From positions 1,426,001 through 1,490,000 of the forward strand of contig NZ_AP024881.1 of assembly GCF_024347675.1 (NCBI RefSeq): a stretch of 64,000 bases of DNA, in the 5' to 3' direction. Below the pieces are notes generated by a model. That model searched no databases. It saw only the letters and a program-made list of their open reading frames with translations, and had not been told where the DNA came from. This DNA is from Vibrio ishigakensis (GTDB lineage: Bacteria > Pseudomonadota > Gammaproteobacteria > Enterobacterales > Vibrionaceae). The translations under genes and the position numbers were made by a program. Shown here in pieces: positions 25,247-37,413 of the stretch. The number at the start of each line of letters is the position of its first letter. Within the stretch, counting starts at the first letter, position 1.

Positions 25247-27375
25247 GCCTCTTCCTCATGAGTGATCAACCAACAGTTGTGGATGTGCTTATTACGAGAG
25301 AAATCCAATGGAAGGGTCTTATCCGAAATATTGCGCGCTTTAAGGTTTAACTCAGAAAGCGCATCCATATCCATCTTGAAGTGACGCTTGTTATTTGAGA
25401 ATACGATAGTGCCACCCGCTCGAAGCAATCTCTTTAGGTTACGCATTAAAACAATGTGGTCACGCTGTACATCAAACGTCTGCTGCATACGCTTTGAGTT
25501 TGAGAATGTCGGCGGATCGATAAAGATAAGATCATAACTGCCCTGCGCTTTCTCAAGCCACTGCAAACAATCCGCCTGAACAAACTGGTGTGCACGGCCC
25601 TTATGGCCATTAATCGCAAGGTTCTCTTGCGCCCACTCTAGATAGGTCTTAGACATATCCACTGTAGTGGTAGATTTCGCACCGCCGCTTGCAGCATGTA
25701 CGGTCGCACTGCCGGTGTAAGCGAACAGGTTCAAGAAGTCTTTGCCTTGAGACATTTGACCTAGCATACGACGAGTCAGTTTATGGTCTAGGAACAGGCC
25801 AGTATCTAGGTAATCGAATAGGTTTACCTTAAGCTGAACACCATACTCGTTAACACGCATCTCTTGCTGCTTTTGCGCGAGCTTTTGATACTGATTAGTG
25901 CCCTTCTGCTTTTGACGCACCTTAAGCACAACCTTATTAGCCTCTACACCTGTTACCTGTACAGAAGCGCGGATAACGTCGGTCAATCGGCGCTTAGCTA
26001 CGTGGTCTTCAATTGATTTAGGTGCAGCATATTCTTGAATCACAAGGTGGTCACCATATACGTCGATCGCTACATTGTATTCAGGAAGGTCAGCATCATA
26101 GATACGATAGCTATCTAGATTCTCCTTCTTAGCCCACTTACCTATCTTGCCGATGTTCTTCTTAAGACGGTTGGCAAAATCTGGTGCAATCACTTGATCC
26201 TTACTCTCGCCAGTGCGTGCGCCCGAATCAGAGATTGAATAGTTCTTTTGCAGACACTTAAGTGCGCCGTTATTTACTTTATATTGCTTATCAGCACGCA
26301 TACGTAAACAGCTAAGCAGTTCATCAGAACTCGAGAAGATAGAGGCCTTCCAGCCACCAAACTCATTCTTCAGCTGTGCGCCAAATTCAGAATACAGAGC
26401 AATAAGACCTGGCTCAGTGCCCAGACGCTCACCATACGGAGGGTTACACACCAAAGCGCCTTTAAGCTCAGATTCAGGAGCTGTAACCTTGGTTGCATCA
26501 CCTAGTCGGAAATCGATTAAGTCTTCAATGCCTGCGCGTTTAGCATTCTTACGAGCGGTTTCAAGCACTCGCTTGTCGTTGTCATAACCCACAATCGGTT
26601 GATCAAACTTAGCGATACCACGGCGACCTTGAACGCGCGCTTCAGATTTAACCTCCGTCCACAGTTCATAATCAAAGTCTTTTAGATTCTCTAAGCTCCA
26701 GTCTTTACGAGCGTGACCAGGTGCGACGTTTGCTGCCCACATTACCGCTTCAATTAGCAAGGTACCGGAGCCGCACATAGGGTCTACCAGTGGAGAGGCT
26801 TTATCCCAACCACTGCGCATTACAATAGCCGCAGCTAGGGTTTCACGCAGCGGTGCACGACCTGATTCTGTGCGATAGCCACGTTGGTTAAGTGCCTGGC
26901 CGACCATGTCGATACCAAGGATTGCCTTGTCTCTATGAAGTCTTACGTGCACACGAAGATCAGGTTGATCTTTACTGATCTGTGGTCTTGGCAGGTCCTG
27001 CTTGGTAAAGCTGTCAACGATGGCATCTTTTACCTTCATTGCGCCGTACTGACTGTTACGAATTTCACGGTTGGTACCGTTGAAGTCCACAACAAAGCGT
27101 TTGCTTGAATCGAAGTGTGATGACCAACGAACCGCTGTTGCCGCGAGATACAGATCCATATCGTCCTGGCATTGGAACTCTGCCAATACGCGCACAAATC
27201 TTGAAGCTGTGCGGCTCCACAAAGAAGCACGATAAATCTGTTCTAAATCCGCCTTAAATCTCACCCCTGCTTGTACAGGTTTTGGATCGCGAATCCCTAA
27301 TTGGGTCAGCTCATCTACAAGGAGGTTTTCTAAGCCGTTTGCGGTAACCGCTAGGTATTGATGCATGTTGGTCAC
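25243..27375 (-). CDS. rlmKL: Bifunctional 23S rRNA methyltransferase RlmKL
   Basis: 710-residue fusion enzyme. The N-terminal half has a THUMP domain (about 45-155) and a methyltransferase with [13 protein letters not shown] and NPPYGERLG that makes m2G2445. The C-terminal half has a second Rossmann methyltransferase ([25 protein letters not shown]) that makes m7G2069. Length is as expected for RlmL/K. A one-mismatch FNR or other operator was not seen upstream. The 458 bp upstream hold no credible gene. Confidence 0.95.
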   Translation of the reverse strand: MTNMHQYLAVTANGLENLLVDELTQLGIRDPKPVQAGVRFKADLEQIYRASLWSRTASRFVRVLAEFQCQDDMDLYLAATAVRWSSHFDSSKRFVVDFNGTNREIRNSQYGAMKVKDAIVDSFTKQDLPRPQISKDQPDLRVHVRLHRDKAILGIDMVGQALNQRGYRTESGRAPLRETLAAAIVMRSGWDKASPLVDPMCGSGTLLIEAVMWAANVAPGHARKDWSLENLKDFDYELWTEVKSEARVQGRRGIAKFDQPIVGYDNDKRVLETARKNAKRAGIEDLIDFRLGDATKVTAPESELKGALVCNPPYGERLGTEPGLIALYSEFGAQLKNEFGGWKASIFSSSDELLSCLRMRADKQYKVNNGALKCLQKNYSISDSGARTGESKDQVIAPDFANRLKKNIGKIGKWAKKENLDSYRIYDADLPEYNVAIDVYGDHLVIQEYAAPKSIEDHVAKRRLTDVIRASVQVTGVEANKVVLKVRQKQKGTNQYQKLAQKQQEMRVNEYGVQLKVNLFDYLDTGLFLDHKLTRRMLGQMSQGKDFLNLFAYTGSATVHAASGGAKSTTTVDMSKTYLEWAQENLAINGHKGRAHQFVQADCLQWLEKAQGSYDLIFIDPPTFSNSKRMQQTFDVQRDHIVLMRNLKRLLRAGGTIVFSNNKRHFKMDMDALSELNLKARNISDKTLPLDFSRNKHIHNCWLITHEEEA

Positions 27376-27776
27376 TAATCAATGAAAAATGGTGACAATT
27401 ATAAACCTTAATCGTTTGAAATACCGATATTTCTCAGATTCTTGCCTCCAAACGCCTAACTTTCCACCACAACAAATGAAGGTTTGTTACCAGTCCACTC
27501 CATACCGCCTCACTTTCTTCTTTACCTAAAAATGGCTCTTGTTTTGGAAGTGAATACTTATTCTCTTGCATTTTGGTATATACCAGAACCACTTTATGTA
27601 TGTAATTAACCTACAAATGAGCTCAAACAGGGAAATAAATGATGCAATACGGACAATTCTAGGACGAAAACTGCCCTCTAATGGGTTTAAAAAAATGAAA
27701 TTATTTTGATTTGAGCTAACAGTTTGGACACTTAGCTCTTGATGTTGGAGTACGGATAAGTTTGCAGACACAAAAA
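27376..27776. other. Intergenic region without a supported gene
   Basis: About 400 bp between rlmKL and the zapC terminator, somewhat AT-rich. An 81-codon frame (27526-27771, minus) has no ribosome site, no recognisable protein pattern and low-quality composition, so I do not call it. The rlmKL promoter must lie here, but I could not place it. Confidence 0.5.
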
Positions 27777-27811
27777 AAGAGCCGTTTCTGGGATAGTCAG
27801 AAACGGCTCTT
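27777..27811 (-). terminator. Terminator after zapC
   Basis: The 14-bp perfect stem AAGAGCCGTTTCTG / CAGAAACGGCTCTT, with seven T's following on the minus strand, lies 23 bp past the zapC stop. Confidence 0.9.
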
Positions 27812-27833
27812 GAGGGGAATTTGCAGCTTGGTA

Positions 27834-28376
27834 TTAAGAAACCAAGCGAATGTTTGTTTGTGTGTAGATAGCGTTAGCTGGGCGCATTCTATCGTGCATA
27901 ACCTTGATAGGCTGACAGAACGCTAAGGTCTTGCTTTCGGTTAAGTAGAAGTCCTCTAGATTGACCGAAACCACGATACTGGCGGTTTCTGATGCCTCTA
28001 CCACCAAAAACACCCCACTGTTGAGTCCATTGCTCAGCTCAACGATCTCACCCTCTTCGGGTTGATAGTCGTCGCCGCAGGAATCAAAGAACCAGCTCTT
28101 GGGCTGAACCGGCTTATGGAAGCGCTTGACCGTGACGGCCTTAAGGATAAGTTCCGCCTGGCGCGGAACCGAGATATCGAGCCCTCTTACCGAGTGCTGG
28201 AACATCTCATACAGATGTGCATCTTCAACTGAGAATGGTTGAGGTTTAAACGCAGACTCTACCAAAACTTTGCGTGGCAAATCGGCGCGGAAAACCATTT
28301 CCTCGCTGATCTCTAGCATCAACGAAGATTTCTCCTCGTCGTAATACCAATTCCATGTGTCGCTTAACTTAAGCAT
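27834..28376 (-). CDS. zapC: Cell division protein ZapC
   Basis: 180-residue cytoplasmic protein that bundles FtsZ filaments and stabilises the Z ring. The start MLKLSDTWNWYYDEE and the central RQAELILKAVTVKRFHKP and KSWFFDSCGDDYQPEEGEI segments identify it. It lies next to pyrD, as in E. coli. With matP in the same window it adds a second divisome-linked gene; MatP acts through ZapA/ZapB rather than ZapC. Confidence 0.92.
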   Translation of the reverse strand: MLKLSDTWNWYYDEEKSSLMLEISEEMVFRADLPRKVLVESAFKPQPFSVEDAHLYEMFQHSVRGLDISVPRQAELILKAVTVKRFHKPVQPKSWFFDSCGDDYQPEEGEIVELSNGLNSGVFLVVEASETASIVVSVNLEDFYLTESKTLAFCQPIKVMHDRMRPANAIYTQTNIRLVS

Positions 28377-28477
28377 ACCCTTCGCCCTGTCTCAAAACCT
28401 TGTTTAAGTAAGACGTTACAGCTCCCTCTGAAATCGAGGTCTACGTTACTTTTGGCTAATTCTACAAACAGGAGGCG

Positions 28478-28510
28478 AAAAAAAAAGGGGAAAACCACTT
28501 CCCCCTTTTC
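28478..28510 (-). terminator. Terminator after pyrD
   Basis: GGGGAA-type stem (AAAGGGG at 28484-28490 with CCCCCTTTT at 28501-28509), read on the minus strand as GGGGG...CCCC followed by a run of T's. It lies 30 bp past the pyrD stop and upstream of zapC. Confidence 0.7.
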
Positions 28511-28540
28511 TATAACTTATTGATTTTAAAGATTACAAAT

Positions 28541-29551
28541 CTACAGGTTTTTGACAATGTCACGAACCAGAGTTGGACCGTGATAGATGAAACCAGAATA
28601 CACTTGAACCAACTTAGCACCCGCTTGCATCTTCTCTTTCGCAGAAACGTAAGAGTCAACGCCACCTACACCAATGATTGGGATTTCTTCGCCCAATTCT
28701 TGATGAAGCTTCTTAACGACTTCGGTGCTGCGCAGTTGAACCGGACGACCGCTTAGGCCACCCATTTCATCTGCATGCTTCATGCCTTCAACAACGCTGC
28801 GGTCTAGCGTAGTGTTAGTTGCGATAACACCATCAATCTTATGCTTCAGCAAAGACTGACAGATTTGGCTGATCTCTTCATCACTTAGGTCTGGTGCGAT
28901 CTTAAGAGCTAGTGGAACATAGTTACCGTGTAACTCTTCTAGTTCAGCTTGCTTAGCTTTAAGCTCGCTCAGTAGAGAATCCAGTGCTTCACCGTATTGC
29001 AGGCTACGAAGATCTGGAGTGTTTGGAGATGAGATGTTCACCGCGATATAACCCGCGTACTGATACACCTTCTCCATGCAGATAAGATAATCGCTGTTAC
29101 CCTCTTCGATTGGGGTATCTTTGTTCTTACCAATGTTGATACCAAGCACACCATCGTAGGTCGACTTCTTCACGTTCTCTACAAGAGCATCCACACCTAG
29201 GTTATTGAAACCCATACGGTTAATGATACCTTCTGCTTCAAGCAGACGGAACATGCGAGGCTTGTCATTGCCTGGTTGCGGACGTGGTGTAACTGTACCT
29301 ACCTCGATAAAACCAAAACCCATAGCACCAAACGCTTCGATACACTCGGCGTTTTTGTCTAGGCCTGCTGCAAGGCCTACTGGGTTTTTAAAGGTAAGTC
29401 CCATACATTCCACAGGACGGTTTGGCAGTTGCTGACGATAAAATAGATCGAGCGGAGTGCCCGTCATTTTAGGAAGATATTTAATTGCAAGATCGTGCGC
29501 TGTTTCAGCGTCGAGTTGAAATATGCCAGTTCTGGCGAGACGGTAGAGCAT
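28541..29551 (-). CDS. pyrD: Dihydroorotate dehydrogenase (quinone), class 2
   Basis: 336-residue FMN enzyme that oxidises dihydroorotate to orotate in pyrimidine synthesis and passes electrons to quinone at the inner membrane. The N-terminal helices ([22 protein letters not shown]) are the membrane-associated part unique to class 2. [26 protein letters not shown] (catalytic Ser region) and [15 protein letters not shown] are intact. Length equals that of E. coli PyrD. Confidence 0.97.
   Translation of the reverse strand: MLYRLARTGIFQLDAETAHDLAIKYLPKMTGTPLDLFYRQQLPNRPVECMGLTFKNPVGLAAGLDKNAECIEAFGAMGFGFIEVGTVTPRPQPGNDKPRMFRLLEAEGIINRMGFNNLGVDALVENVKKSTYDGVLGINIGKNKDTPIEEGNSDYLICMEKVYQYAGYIAVNISSPNTPDLRSLQYGEALDSLLSELKAKQAELEELHGNYVPLALKIAPDLSDEEISQICQSLLKHKIDGVIATNTTLDRSVVEGMKHADEMGGLSGRPVQLRSTEVVKKLHQELGEEIPIIGVGGVDSYVSAKEKMQAGAKLVQVYSGFIYHGPTLVRDIVKNL
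28551..28563. other. matS-like sequence (one mismatch)
   Basis: TTGACAATGTCAC differs from matS only at the first base. It lies at the 3' end of pyrD. Low weight on its own. Confidence 0.25.
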
Positions 29552-29561
29552 TCTGCCTCCG

Positions 29562-29588
29562 AAAAAAAAGCCCCGAATAAACGGGGCT
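29562..29588 (-). terminator. Terminator after NAD-glutamate dehydrogenase gene
   Basis: AGCCCCG / CGGGGCT stem with a 6-base loop; on the minus strand it is followed by eight T's. It lies between the dehydrogenase stop (29596) and the pyrD start (29551). Confidence 0.85.
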
Positions 29589-29595
29589 GTATTAT

Positions 29596-32500
29596 TTACT
29601 TAGTTGCTTCACAATTCAAGTTTAAAAGCATAAGTTCTCGTAATGCCACGGAAAATTTTGCAAATTCATGCACATTACCCACTTTAAACTCCTTAAGCGT
29701 GTTCTCCCAGCGGGATAACGCCTCTTTATTGTTATGCATCCAGTTTTCTATGGTCTGCTCAACCGAATCCAGTGAATCACCACAACCGCAGTTGAGAACT
29801 TGGACTGTCAACTGGCGTTGTTGCCAATCCAGATCTTCTCTAAAGGCGGCTCGAGCCAATGCTTGCCAATGATTATCGACCACCTGATTGTTGATCTGCC
29901 ATAGGAACCAGTGAAGAGACAACTTATCACCCAAGTGGAAGTACAGTTTAGCCGCACGCTCTACTGTGGTGTTGCACTCTTTAGCCGCAATGGAGATATC
30001 ATAGCAACAATACAGGCTCGACAGTCTTGAGATATAGTTGGCAACTTCGGCATCAACGCCCTGCTCAATCCAAGCTTTCGCTTGCTCATTGTGTTGCTGA
30101 ACCTCTTCTTCAACCAGTAGTTCATCTAGCTTATCAACCACAATCGCCACATCTTTTTCAAAGCGAGCAACCAATTCGGTTACGCTACTCTTCTGTGAAC
30201 GGTTGCGCAGCATCCAACGGGTTAGTCTGCGAAGGATACGACGAATCATAAACATCAATTCGTATTGAACTGAGGTTGGTAGACGGTTGTCATGTTGGCG
30301 GATCTTCTCGAACGTTTTGTCGAAATGGAACAGCTCTTTTGACGCCGCAAATGCATTGGCTATGTCGACCACACTTGCGCCCGTCTCTTCTTGAAGTCTA
30401 GTCACGAAGTTACAGCCCATCTCGTTAACAATATCGTTAGCAAGCACGGTTGCGATCAATTCTTTACGCAATGGATACTGATGGATCTCCTTGTTAAAGT
30501 TACCACGTAACTCAGTTGGGAAGTAGTTCACTAGCAGTTTACTGTGATGCTCATCTTCACTGATGGCTTCTACCGCAAGCTGTTCTTTTAACAGCATTTT
30601 CGCGTAGGCCACCAGCACAGAAAGCTCAGGTCTAGTCAGCGCTTGCCCTTGCTTTTCGCGCTCTAGAAGCTGTTCATCATCAGGGATATATTCCAACTGG
30701 CGGTCTAGCTGGCCTGCTTTTTCCAGAGTATGAATAAAGCGCATCTGCTCTTTTACGCCAGCAACGCCCTGCGCTTCAGAGACCGAAATAGACTCAGACT
30801 GGTTGTAGGCATCTTGAAGTACGATGTCGGAAACCTCGTTCTCCATAACGTTTAGCAACTGGTTACGCTTCTTGAAGGTAAGATCGCCATTCGCTACTAC
30901 TGAGTTAAGCAAGATCTTAATGTTTACTTCGTTATCCGAGCTATCTACACCGCCTACGTTATCAACAAAGTCGGTATTTACGCGGCCGCCATGCAAAGCA
31001 AACTCGATACGCCCAAGCTGAGTCAGACCTAGGTTACCACCCTCGCCAACGATCTTCGCTTTAAGCTCATTACCGTTGATGCGCAGAGAATCATTGGCGC
31101 GGTCACCTACATCAGAATGCGTCTCTTTCGACGATTTCACATAGGTGCCGATACCACCATTCCATAGAAGATCCACTTCCATGCACAGGATGTTTTTGAT
31201 CAGTTCATTTGGCGTCATCGAATCTTTAGATACACCCAGCATCTTCTTAATTTCAGGTGACAACGTCACTGATTTAGCTTTACGAGAGAAGACACCACCA
31301 CCTTTTGAGATCAATGACTTATCGTAATCATCCCAACCGGTTCTTGGCGTATTAAACAGACGTTCACGCTCAACATAAGACTTGGCTGAATCTGGATTTG
31401 GATCGATAAAGATGTGCAGATGGTTAAAGGCGGCTTGCAGTCGAATATGTTTCGACAGCAACATACCGTTACCAAATACATCCCCTGCCATATCACCTAC
31501 ACCGATAACGGTGAAGTCTGTGGTCTGACAGTTAATGCCGATCTCACGGAAGTGACGCTTAACTGATTCCCAACCACCTTTGGCGGTAATACCCATTACC
31601 TTATGGTCGTAACCGTTCGAACCGCCAGATGCAAACGCATCTCCTAGCCAGAAACCGTATGCTTCAGAAACGCTATTTGCGATATCTGAGAAGGTCGCAG
31701 TGCCCTTATCCGCCGCAACTACGAAATACGGATCATCATCATCGTGACGAACCACATTCGCTGGCGGCACAACCTTACCTTCTACGACGTTATCTGCCAC
31801 ATCCAACAGTGAACTGATGAACGCACGGTAGCAGCGCTGACCTTCGGCAAAAATCTCATCTCGGCTAGTGAATAGATGTTGCTTCTTACAGACAAAGCCA
31901 CCTTTCGCACCTACCGGCAGAATCACAGTATTCTTAACCTGCTGCGCTTTAACCAGACCAAGCACCTCGGTGCGATAATCCTCAAATCGGTCGGACCAAC
32001 GAAGACCACCACGTGCGACCTTGCCACCGCGCAGGTGCACACCCTCAATATCCGGTGCGTATACAAACATCTCATAGTGAGGCACAGGTTGCGGGATCTC
32101 TGGAATCTCTCTTGGTGCAAGTTTAAGAGCAAGACACGCCTTAGGTTCACCCTCTTCATTCACCTGATAGAAGTTGGTACGTAAGGTCGCTCGGACCATC
32201 TCTACATAACGAGTTAGGATGCGGTCATCATCTAGACTCTCTACTTTCTCAAGCTGAGCATTGATCTGCTCGATAAGCTTAACCTGGGGCGCTTCGCTTC
32301 CCTTTTCTTTAGGATCGAATCGCTTACTAAATAGAGAAACGATATGAGTTGCCAATTTTGGATGGGTTGCCAGTGTTCCGCAAATATAGTCCTGACTGAA
32401 TGGGAAGCCTACCTGACGCATATACTTGGCGTACGCGCGAAGGATAGTTACCTCACGGCCAGTAAGACCTGCTCCAAGAACCAAACGGTTGAAGCCGTCG

Positions 32501-34443
32501 TTTTCAAACACGCCCTGCCATACACCTGCAAAGGCTTGCTGGAATCTGTCGCGCGCTTTATTAAAATCAACGGCATTGCTGCCCTTGTGCAGCATGGAGA
32601 AATCTAGGATCCAATACGTCTCGCCATTGGCTGTGGTGATCTGATAAGGAGACTCGCCGATCACTCTAAGATCAAAGTTCTCCAGCATAGGCATCACATC
32701 TGATAGATGGATCGGCCTGTCTTTGTGATACAGCTTAAGATGCACAACCTTGCTATCCACCAGCTCTTCTTGTGGACGGTAAAACAACATGCCTAGCGGA
32801 TTCTCTTCATCCAGCTTTTGCAGTCGCTCAATATCCGCAACTGCAGAGTTTGGCAGTACCGCTTCTTGGTAGGAGCGTGGGAACGCATCCATATAGTGCT
32901 TGGCTAAAGGCAGACCTTTGCTTTCACCTAAATTAGCAATGATGGCTTGTTTTAGCCTATCACCCCAAGTAGAGGAAACCTCCATCAGATTTCGCTCGAT
33001 GCTCTTGATATCAAACTCAAGATCATCGTCTTCGATACGCACAATATAGTGGGTGCGAGCCAGAGGGCTTTCAGAAAAATAGGTCGTGAACTCTACTTCT
33101 TGCTCGGTATTAAATACACGCTTGAAAATTCGCTGGGTCTGACGTCTAAGCTCGGTGTTGTATCTATCCTTGGTGACATACACCATGCAACTAAGGAATC
33201 GACCAAACGGGTCTTTGCGTACGAACAAGCGGATCATATCGCGATCCTGCATCTGGACTACGCCGATACCCGTTTGCAATAGCTCCTCTTCATCCGCTTG
33301 AAGAAGCTCATCGCGCGGATAGGTTTCCAGGATATTGTGTAGCGCTTTGAAGGCATACGAACCGTTCAGGTAAGCACTGCTTTCAAGGATACGAGCAACC
33401 TTGTTTCGTACTAATGGAATACGCTCAACGCTTTGGTTATACACCGCTGAGGTATAAAGACCAGTAAATCTATGCTCACCAATCACCTTGCCGTTCTTAT
33501 CGAAGGTCTTAACACCGATATAGTCGTTATAAGCTGGGCGGTGAATTCGTGATGGACGATTACCCTTGGTTAGGATCAGAATGTACGGCTTGTTCGCCTC
33601 ATTGCGCGCGGACTCTGAAAACTCAGAGAGCTTAGTGGCGCGAACGCGCGATGGATCAGCAAGTAGGCCAAGTCCCTTTTCTTCTGTAGGCTCAAGAAGC
33701 TGATCGTCTTTTTGATCAACAAGGCGATACTCTTTGTAGCCCATAAAGGTAAAGTTGTGGTCACCAACCCAGTTCAGAAAGTCGATGGCCTCTTGGATAT
33801 GCTCGTTGTCGATGCTCTTGATTTTCTCAAGAGATTTTACTTGTTTAACGACATCATTCAGCGCCTTCGACATAGGCTGCCAATCGTTGACCACCGCCTG
33901 CACATCACCAAGCACGCTAAACAGTTCGCTTTCAAGCTCTTGCATCTGCGCTTTATTGCTCAGCCTATCCACCTCAAGATGGAAAACTGAAAGAAGCTCA
34001 GTGCCTGTTTTACCGGCGTTGATATCTTCAATCTTACCCTGCTTGTTTACATTGATTTGCGCAGGACCATGCAACATCACATGGCTAGATAGTCCAAGAC
34101 GTGAGAGCGTCATCTTAATAGAATCTACCAAGAATGGACTGTCCGGTAGCAAGATCTCTACTATGGTGTGAGTAGATTGCCAGCCGTGTCGGCTAAGGGT
34201 TGGGTTAAATACACGCACCGATAATTCTTGGTGCGGCGTCTCTTTCATATGCTGCCAAAGACTCACAACCGCACCATAAAGATCCGATTCGTTGCGTGAG
34301 ATAAGGTCGTCGTGGGAGATATGACTGAATAGGTGTTTTGCGAGTTGAGTTACTACCTTTTGATGTTCGGCAGCAACCTTGTCCTGAATTAAGTTATACA
34401 CTTTCTCGAGAAGGACTGGGACTAGGGGTTCACGTGCGTTCAT
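29596..34443 (-). CDS. gdhB: NAD-specific glutamate dehydrogenase, large type
   Basis: 1615-residue cytoplasmic enzyme of the GDH-180 type, which deaminates glutamate to 2-oxoglutarate with NAD+, mainly for amino-acid catabolism. A long N-terminal regulatory region (about 1-700) with ACT-like segments precedes the catalytic domain, marked by [32 protein letters not shown] and [13 protein letters not shown]. Length is typical (about 1600). It lies upstream of pyrD and downstream of pepN, a common order in vibrios. A perfect matS lies inside codons for KSVTLSP. Confidence 0.95.
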   Translation of the reverse strand: MNAREPLVPVLLEKVYNLIQDKVAAEHQKVVTQLAKHLFSHISHDDLISRNESDLYGAVVSLWQHMKETPHQELSVRVFNPTLSRHGWQSTHTIVEILLPDSPFLVDSIKMTLSRLGLSSHVMLHGPAQINVNKQGKIEDINAGKTGTELLSVFHLEVDRLSNKAQMQELESELFSVLGDVQAVVNDWQPMSKALNDVVKQVKSLEKIKSIDNEHIQEAIDFLNWVGDHNFTFMGYKEYRLVDQKDDQLLEPTEEKGLGLLADPSRVRATKLSEFSESARNEANKPYILILTKGNRPSRIHRPAYNDYIGVKTFDKNGKVIGEHRFTGLYTSAVYNQSVERIPLVRNKVARILESSAYLNGSYAFKALHNILETYPRDELLQADEEELLQTGIGVVQMQDRDMIRLFVRKDPFGRFLSCMVYVTKDRYNTELRRQTQRIFKRVFNTEQEVEFTTYFSESPLARTHYIVRIEDDDLEFDIKSIERNLMEVSSTWGDRLKQAIIANLGESKGLPLAKHYMDAFPRSYQEAVLPNSAVADIERLQKLDEENPLGMLFYRPQEELVDSKVVHLKLYHKDRPIHLSDVMPMLENFDLRVIGESPYQITTANGETYWILDFSMLHKGSNAVDFNKARDRFQQAFAGVWQGVFENDGFNRLVLGAGLTGREVTILRAYAKYMRQVGFPFSQDYICGTLATHPKLATHIVSLFSKRFDPKEKGSEAPQVKLIEQINAQLEKVESLDDDRILTRYVEMVRATLRTNFYQVNEEGEPKACLALKLAPREIPEIPQPVPHYEMFVYAPDIEGVHLRGGKVARGGLRWSDRFEDYRTEVLGLVKAQQVKNTVILPVGAKGGFVCKKQHLFTSRDEIFAEGQRCYRAFISSLLDVADNVVEGKVVPPANVVRHDDDDPYFVVAADKGTATFSDIANSVSEAYGFWLGDAFASGGSNGYDHKVMGITAKGGWESVKRHFREIGINCQTTDFTVIGVGDMAGDVFGNGMLLSKHIRLQAAFNHLHIFIDPNPDSAKSYVERERLFNTPRTGWDDYDKSLISKGGGVFSRKAKSVTLSPEIKKMLGVSKDSMTPNELIKNILCMEVDLLWNGGIGTYVKSSKETHSDVGDRANDSLRINGNELKAKIVGEGGNLGLTQLGRIEFALHGGRVNTDFVDNVGGVDSSDNEVNIKILLNSVVANGDLTFKKRNQLLNVMENEVSDIVLQDAYNQSESISVSEAQGVAGVKEQMRFIHTLEKAGQLDRQLEYIPDDEQLLEREKQGQALTRPELSVLVAYAKMLLKEQLAVEAISEDEHHSKLLVNYFPTELRGNFNKEIHQYPLRKELIATVLANDIVNEMGCNFVTRLQEETGASVVDIANAFAASKELFHFDKTFEKIRQHDNRLPTSVQYELMFMIRRILRRLTRWMLRNRSQKSSVTELVARFEKDVAIVVDKLDELLVEEEVQQHNEQAKAWIEQGVDAEVANYISRLSSLYCCYDISIAAKECNTTVERAAKLYFHLGDKLSLHWFLWQINNQVVDNHWQALARAAFREDLDWQQRQLTVQVLNCGCGDSLDSVEQTIENWMHNNKEALSRWENTLKEFKVGNVHEFAKFSVALRELMLLNLNCEATK
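31257..31269. other. matS site (perfect consensus), in the glutamate dehydrogenase gene
   Basis: GTGACAACGTCAC fits GTGACRNYGTCAC at every position. It is the third perfect copy in the window and the second to the right of dif. Confidence 0.8.
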
Positions 34444-34621
34444 TGGAACACTCCATCTAGATTTTATTGTTCTAAGTATGGGGCAGATATCTCTATCTGT
34501 TGCGCGTATTGTAAGGTTTTTATTTCAACTCTGTTAACCCATTAAAGTCACAAATCTCGAAAATCTCCAATATGTGTGAAGCATCTGTTAATAAGTAGGA
34601 TTAGTCCTTGAACTTAAAACT

Positions 34622-34651
34622 AAAAAAGGCTTGGTACAAACCAAGCCTTTT
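34622..34651 (-). terminator. Terminator after pepN
   Basis: AAAAGGCTTGGT / ACCAAGCCTTTT, a 12-bp perfect stem with a 4-base loop, 17 bp past the pepN stop. A's on both sides make it usable on the minus strand. Confidence 0.85.
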
Positions 34652-34667
34652 GCTCAAAAATTAACAC

Positions 34668-37271
34668 TTACTTAAGTGCGGCCTCTACTTTTTCAAATAG
34701 ATCTTTCGCCAATTTAGGATTCGCACGCAGAGTTTCTAGCTCTTTGCGCATCATGCCCTTACGCGAGTCATCGTAACGAGCAAATTTAAGCAATGGGTCT
34801 ATCAAACGCGATGCAACTTGAGGGTTGCTTTCGTTAAGCTTCTCCAAGATTTCACCAGCAAACTTATAACCTGAACCATCTTTGGCGTGGAACGCGTATG
34901 GATTAGACAAGAAGCTGCCTACTAGGCTGCGGATACGGTTTGGGTTTTGCAGACTAAACGCCTCATGCTGCATAGAAGCGTGCACCTTATCCAAAGCCTC
35001 TTCAGTTGGGTAAGTCCCTTGCAGAGCAAACCACTTATCCATCACCAATCCATCGTGCGACCACTTATCACTGTACGACGTCATTAGGTCTTCGCGAGCC
35101 TTAACCGAACCACAGTTTGCCGCTTGAAGCGCGCCCATGGTATCGGTCATGTTATCACTGTCCGCATATTGAGCCTCAATAAGCCCATCATGATTCTCGG
35201 TCAGAGAGAGATAACGCAGGCATAGATTACGCAGTTTGCGATTAGCCATGCTCGAATGAGAGATATCGTAGTCGCTAGCAGTAAGCGCTCGGTATACCTC
35301 AACCAACTCGCTTTCTAGACTAGTAGCGATATTCAAACGAAGCGCATCCAGCGCATCTAATACGGCATCCACATCGATAGTTTCATACCAACCGGAAACC
35401 TCGTTGTATGGAGGTGGAAGCAATGCCTCAGCAACCAATGACTTGTCCGCACTCTTATCCAGTAGAAGAGATTTCAATGCATTGACTACTTCATCACTGA
35501 GCGCAACCTTCTCTTTCTGCTCGACCATCTTCTTAATATACAGCCCCATTAGAGACTGAGACGCATCCCAACGCGCAACTTCGTTGGTGGCGCAGGCAAT
35601 AAGTAGCACCAGTTGCTCTTCACTGTAGTCATACTCAAGTTTTACTGGCGCGGTAAATTCACGTAGCAGCGATGGCGTTGGCTTTTCATCTACATTTTCA
35701 AACACGAAGGTTTGGCTATCTTGAGTAACATGAAGAAGAGAGCCCTGCTCCTTACCATCAGAAATAAGCGGGATCACACTGCCGTCTTGACGATATAGTT
35801 CGATATCAAACGGGATGTGCAGTGCGTGCTTCTCTTTCTGTGTTGCCGTCTCTGGGGTGTGCTGCTTGATAGTCAGGCTGTAGGTCTTGGTAGTCACGTC
35901 ATAGCTGTCTTCAACATTCACCACTGGTGTGCCTGATTGGCTGTACCAAAGCTTGAATTGAGAAAGATCGACACCTGAGGCATCTTGCATTGCCGCCACA
36001 AAATCGTCGCAGGTTGCCGCCGTACCATCGTGACGCTCGAAGTAGAGCGTCATACCTGCCTGGAAGTTCTCTTCACCAAGCAAGGTATGGATCATACGGA
36101 TCACTTCACTGCCTTTTTCATAAACAGTTAAGGTGTAGAAATTATTCATCTCGATCACCTTCTCTGGGCGGATCGGATGAGACATAGGGCTAGCGTCTTC
36201 TGCAAACTGAGGACCGCGAATAATGCGTACATTGTTAATGCGGTTCACTGCGCGAGAGCCAAGATCGGACGAGAATTCTTGATCGCGGAATACAGTTAGG
36301 CCCTCTTTTAGACTCAATTGGAACCAGTCACGGCAGGTAACACGGTTACCGGTCCAGTTATGGAAATACTCATGACCGATCACCGCTTCGATACCAAGAT
36401 AATCGGTATCTGTAGCACTTTCTTGATCCGCAAGCACGTACTTGGAGTTAAAGACATTCAGGCCCTTGTTCTCCATCGCACCCATGTTGAAAAAATCCAC
36501 TGCAACGATCATATAAATATCAAGATCGTATTCAAGATCAAAACGATCCTCATCCCACTTCATCGAGTTCTTAAGGCTCAACATAGCGTGATGCGCGCGG
36601 TTTAGATTGCCTTTATCGACAAAGATCTCAAGGTCAACCCTACGGCCAGATCGCGTGGTGTATCTATCGACGAGCTGATCAAAGTCCCCTGCTACCAAGG
36701 CAAATAGATAGCTTGGCTTTGGATGCGGGTCTTGCCACTTCACCCAATGACGACCATTTTCTGCCTCACCAGAATCAATCTTGTTACCGTTGCTGAGCAA
36801 GAACGGGAACGCCTTTTTGTCCGCTTCTACAGTTACTGTGTATTTAGCCAGTACATCAGGTCTATCCAAGAAATAGGTAATACGTCTAAATCCTTCTGCC
36901 TCACATTGAGTACAGAATGCACCGTCTGACATATACAAACCCTCAAGGGCTGTATTGGCAGATGGGTCAATTTCGGTGGTGATCACCAATTCAAATTCAG
37001 ATGGAAGGTTTGAAATCACCAGGCCATCTTCTTTTTGTTCAAAGTCGGTCCACTGTTGCTGGTTAACCAGAATGCTAGTTAGAGAAAGTTGTTCGCCATG
37101 AAGTTCAAGGGTGTTTGCCTCCCCTTGCGCTTTTACTTGAGAAGTTGCCACTACCTTGGTTGCTGACTCATGTAAGTCAAAGTTAAGGTCTACGTGAGAG
37201 ATAGTATGTGAAGGTGGCTGATAGTCTTTGCGATATTTGGCGGTTGGTTGAGCAGAGGTTGCGTCTTTCAT
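34668..37271 (-). CDS. pepN: Aminopeptidase N
   Basis: 867-residue zinc metallopeptidase (M1 family) that removes N-terminal residues from peptides in the cytoplasm. The substrate-binding GAMEN appears in MGAMENKGLNVFNSKYV, and the zinc site HExxH in GHEYFHNWTGNR with the distant Glu in LKEGLTVFRDQEF. I chose the ATG at 37271 (MKDATSAQPTAKYRKDYQPP) because the family begins just before AKYR.DY and an AAGGAAAAGGA ribosome site precedes it. The frame is open for 39 more codons upstream without similarity. Confidence 0.95.
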   Translation of the reverse strand: MKDATSAQPTAKYRKDYQPPSHTISHVDLNFDLHESATKVVATSQVKAQGEANTLELHGEQLSLTSILVNQQQWTDFEQKEDGLVISNLPSEFELVITTEIDPSANTALEGLYMSDGAFCTQCEAEGFRRITYFLDRPDVLAKYTVTVEADKKAFPFLLSNGNKIDSGEAENGRHWVKWQDPHPKPSYLFALVAGDFDQLVDRYTTRSGRRVDLEIFVDKGNLNRAHHAMLSLKNSMKWDEDRFDLEYDLDIYMIVAVDFFNMGAMENKGLNVFNSKYVLADQESATDTDYLGIEAVIGHEYFHNWTGNRVTCRDWFQLSLKEGLTVFRDQEFSSDLGSRAVNRINNVRIIRGPQFAEDASPMSHPIRPEKVIEMNNFYTLTVYEKGSEVIRMIHTLLGEENFQAGMTLYFERHDGTAATCDDFVAAMQDASGVDLSQFKLWYSQSGTPVVNVEDSYDVTTKTYSLTIKQHTPETATQKEKHALHIPFDIELYRQDGSVIPLISDGKEQGSLLHVTQDSQTFVFENVDEKPTPSLLREFTAPVKLEYDYSEEQLVLLIACATNEVARWDASQSLMGLYIKKMVEQKEKVALSDEVVNALKSLLLDKSADKSLVAEALLPPPYNEVSGWYETIDVDAVLDALDALRLNIATSLESELVEVYRALTASDYDISHSSMANRKLRNLCLRYLSLTENHDGLIEAQYADSDNMTDTMGALQAANCGSVKAREDLMTSYSDKWSHDGLVMDKWFALQGTYPTEEALDKVHASMQHEAFSLQNPNRIRSLVGSFLSNPYAFHAKDGSGYKFAGEILEKLNESNPQVASRLIDPLLKFARYDDSRKGMMRKELETLRANPKLAKDLFEKVEAALK

Positions 37272-37413
37272 TCCTTTTCCTTGGTTTTGCAAAGTAGAAG
37301 AAGCTAGATTCCTCCTTTCTACGAAAAAATACAAGCTTGAGCGGAGTGTGTGATTGAAAAGTGTGCGTAAATAAGAAAAGGCGCCCATAGGCGCCTCAAC
37401 CGATTGAATATAT

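Noticed and set aside
27526..27771. 81-codon minus-strand frame between rlmKL and zapC
   Set aside because: No ribosome site, no recognisable protein pattern, and it runs almost into the zapC terminator. Most likely non-coding.
37272..37388. Longer N-terminus for PepN (39 extra residues)
   Set aside because: The family begins at AKYR.DY; the extra codons have no ribosome site, while AAGGAAAAGGA precedes the ATG at 37271.
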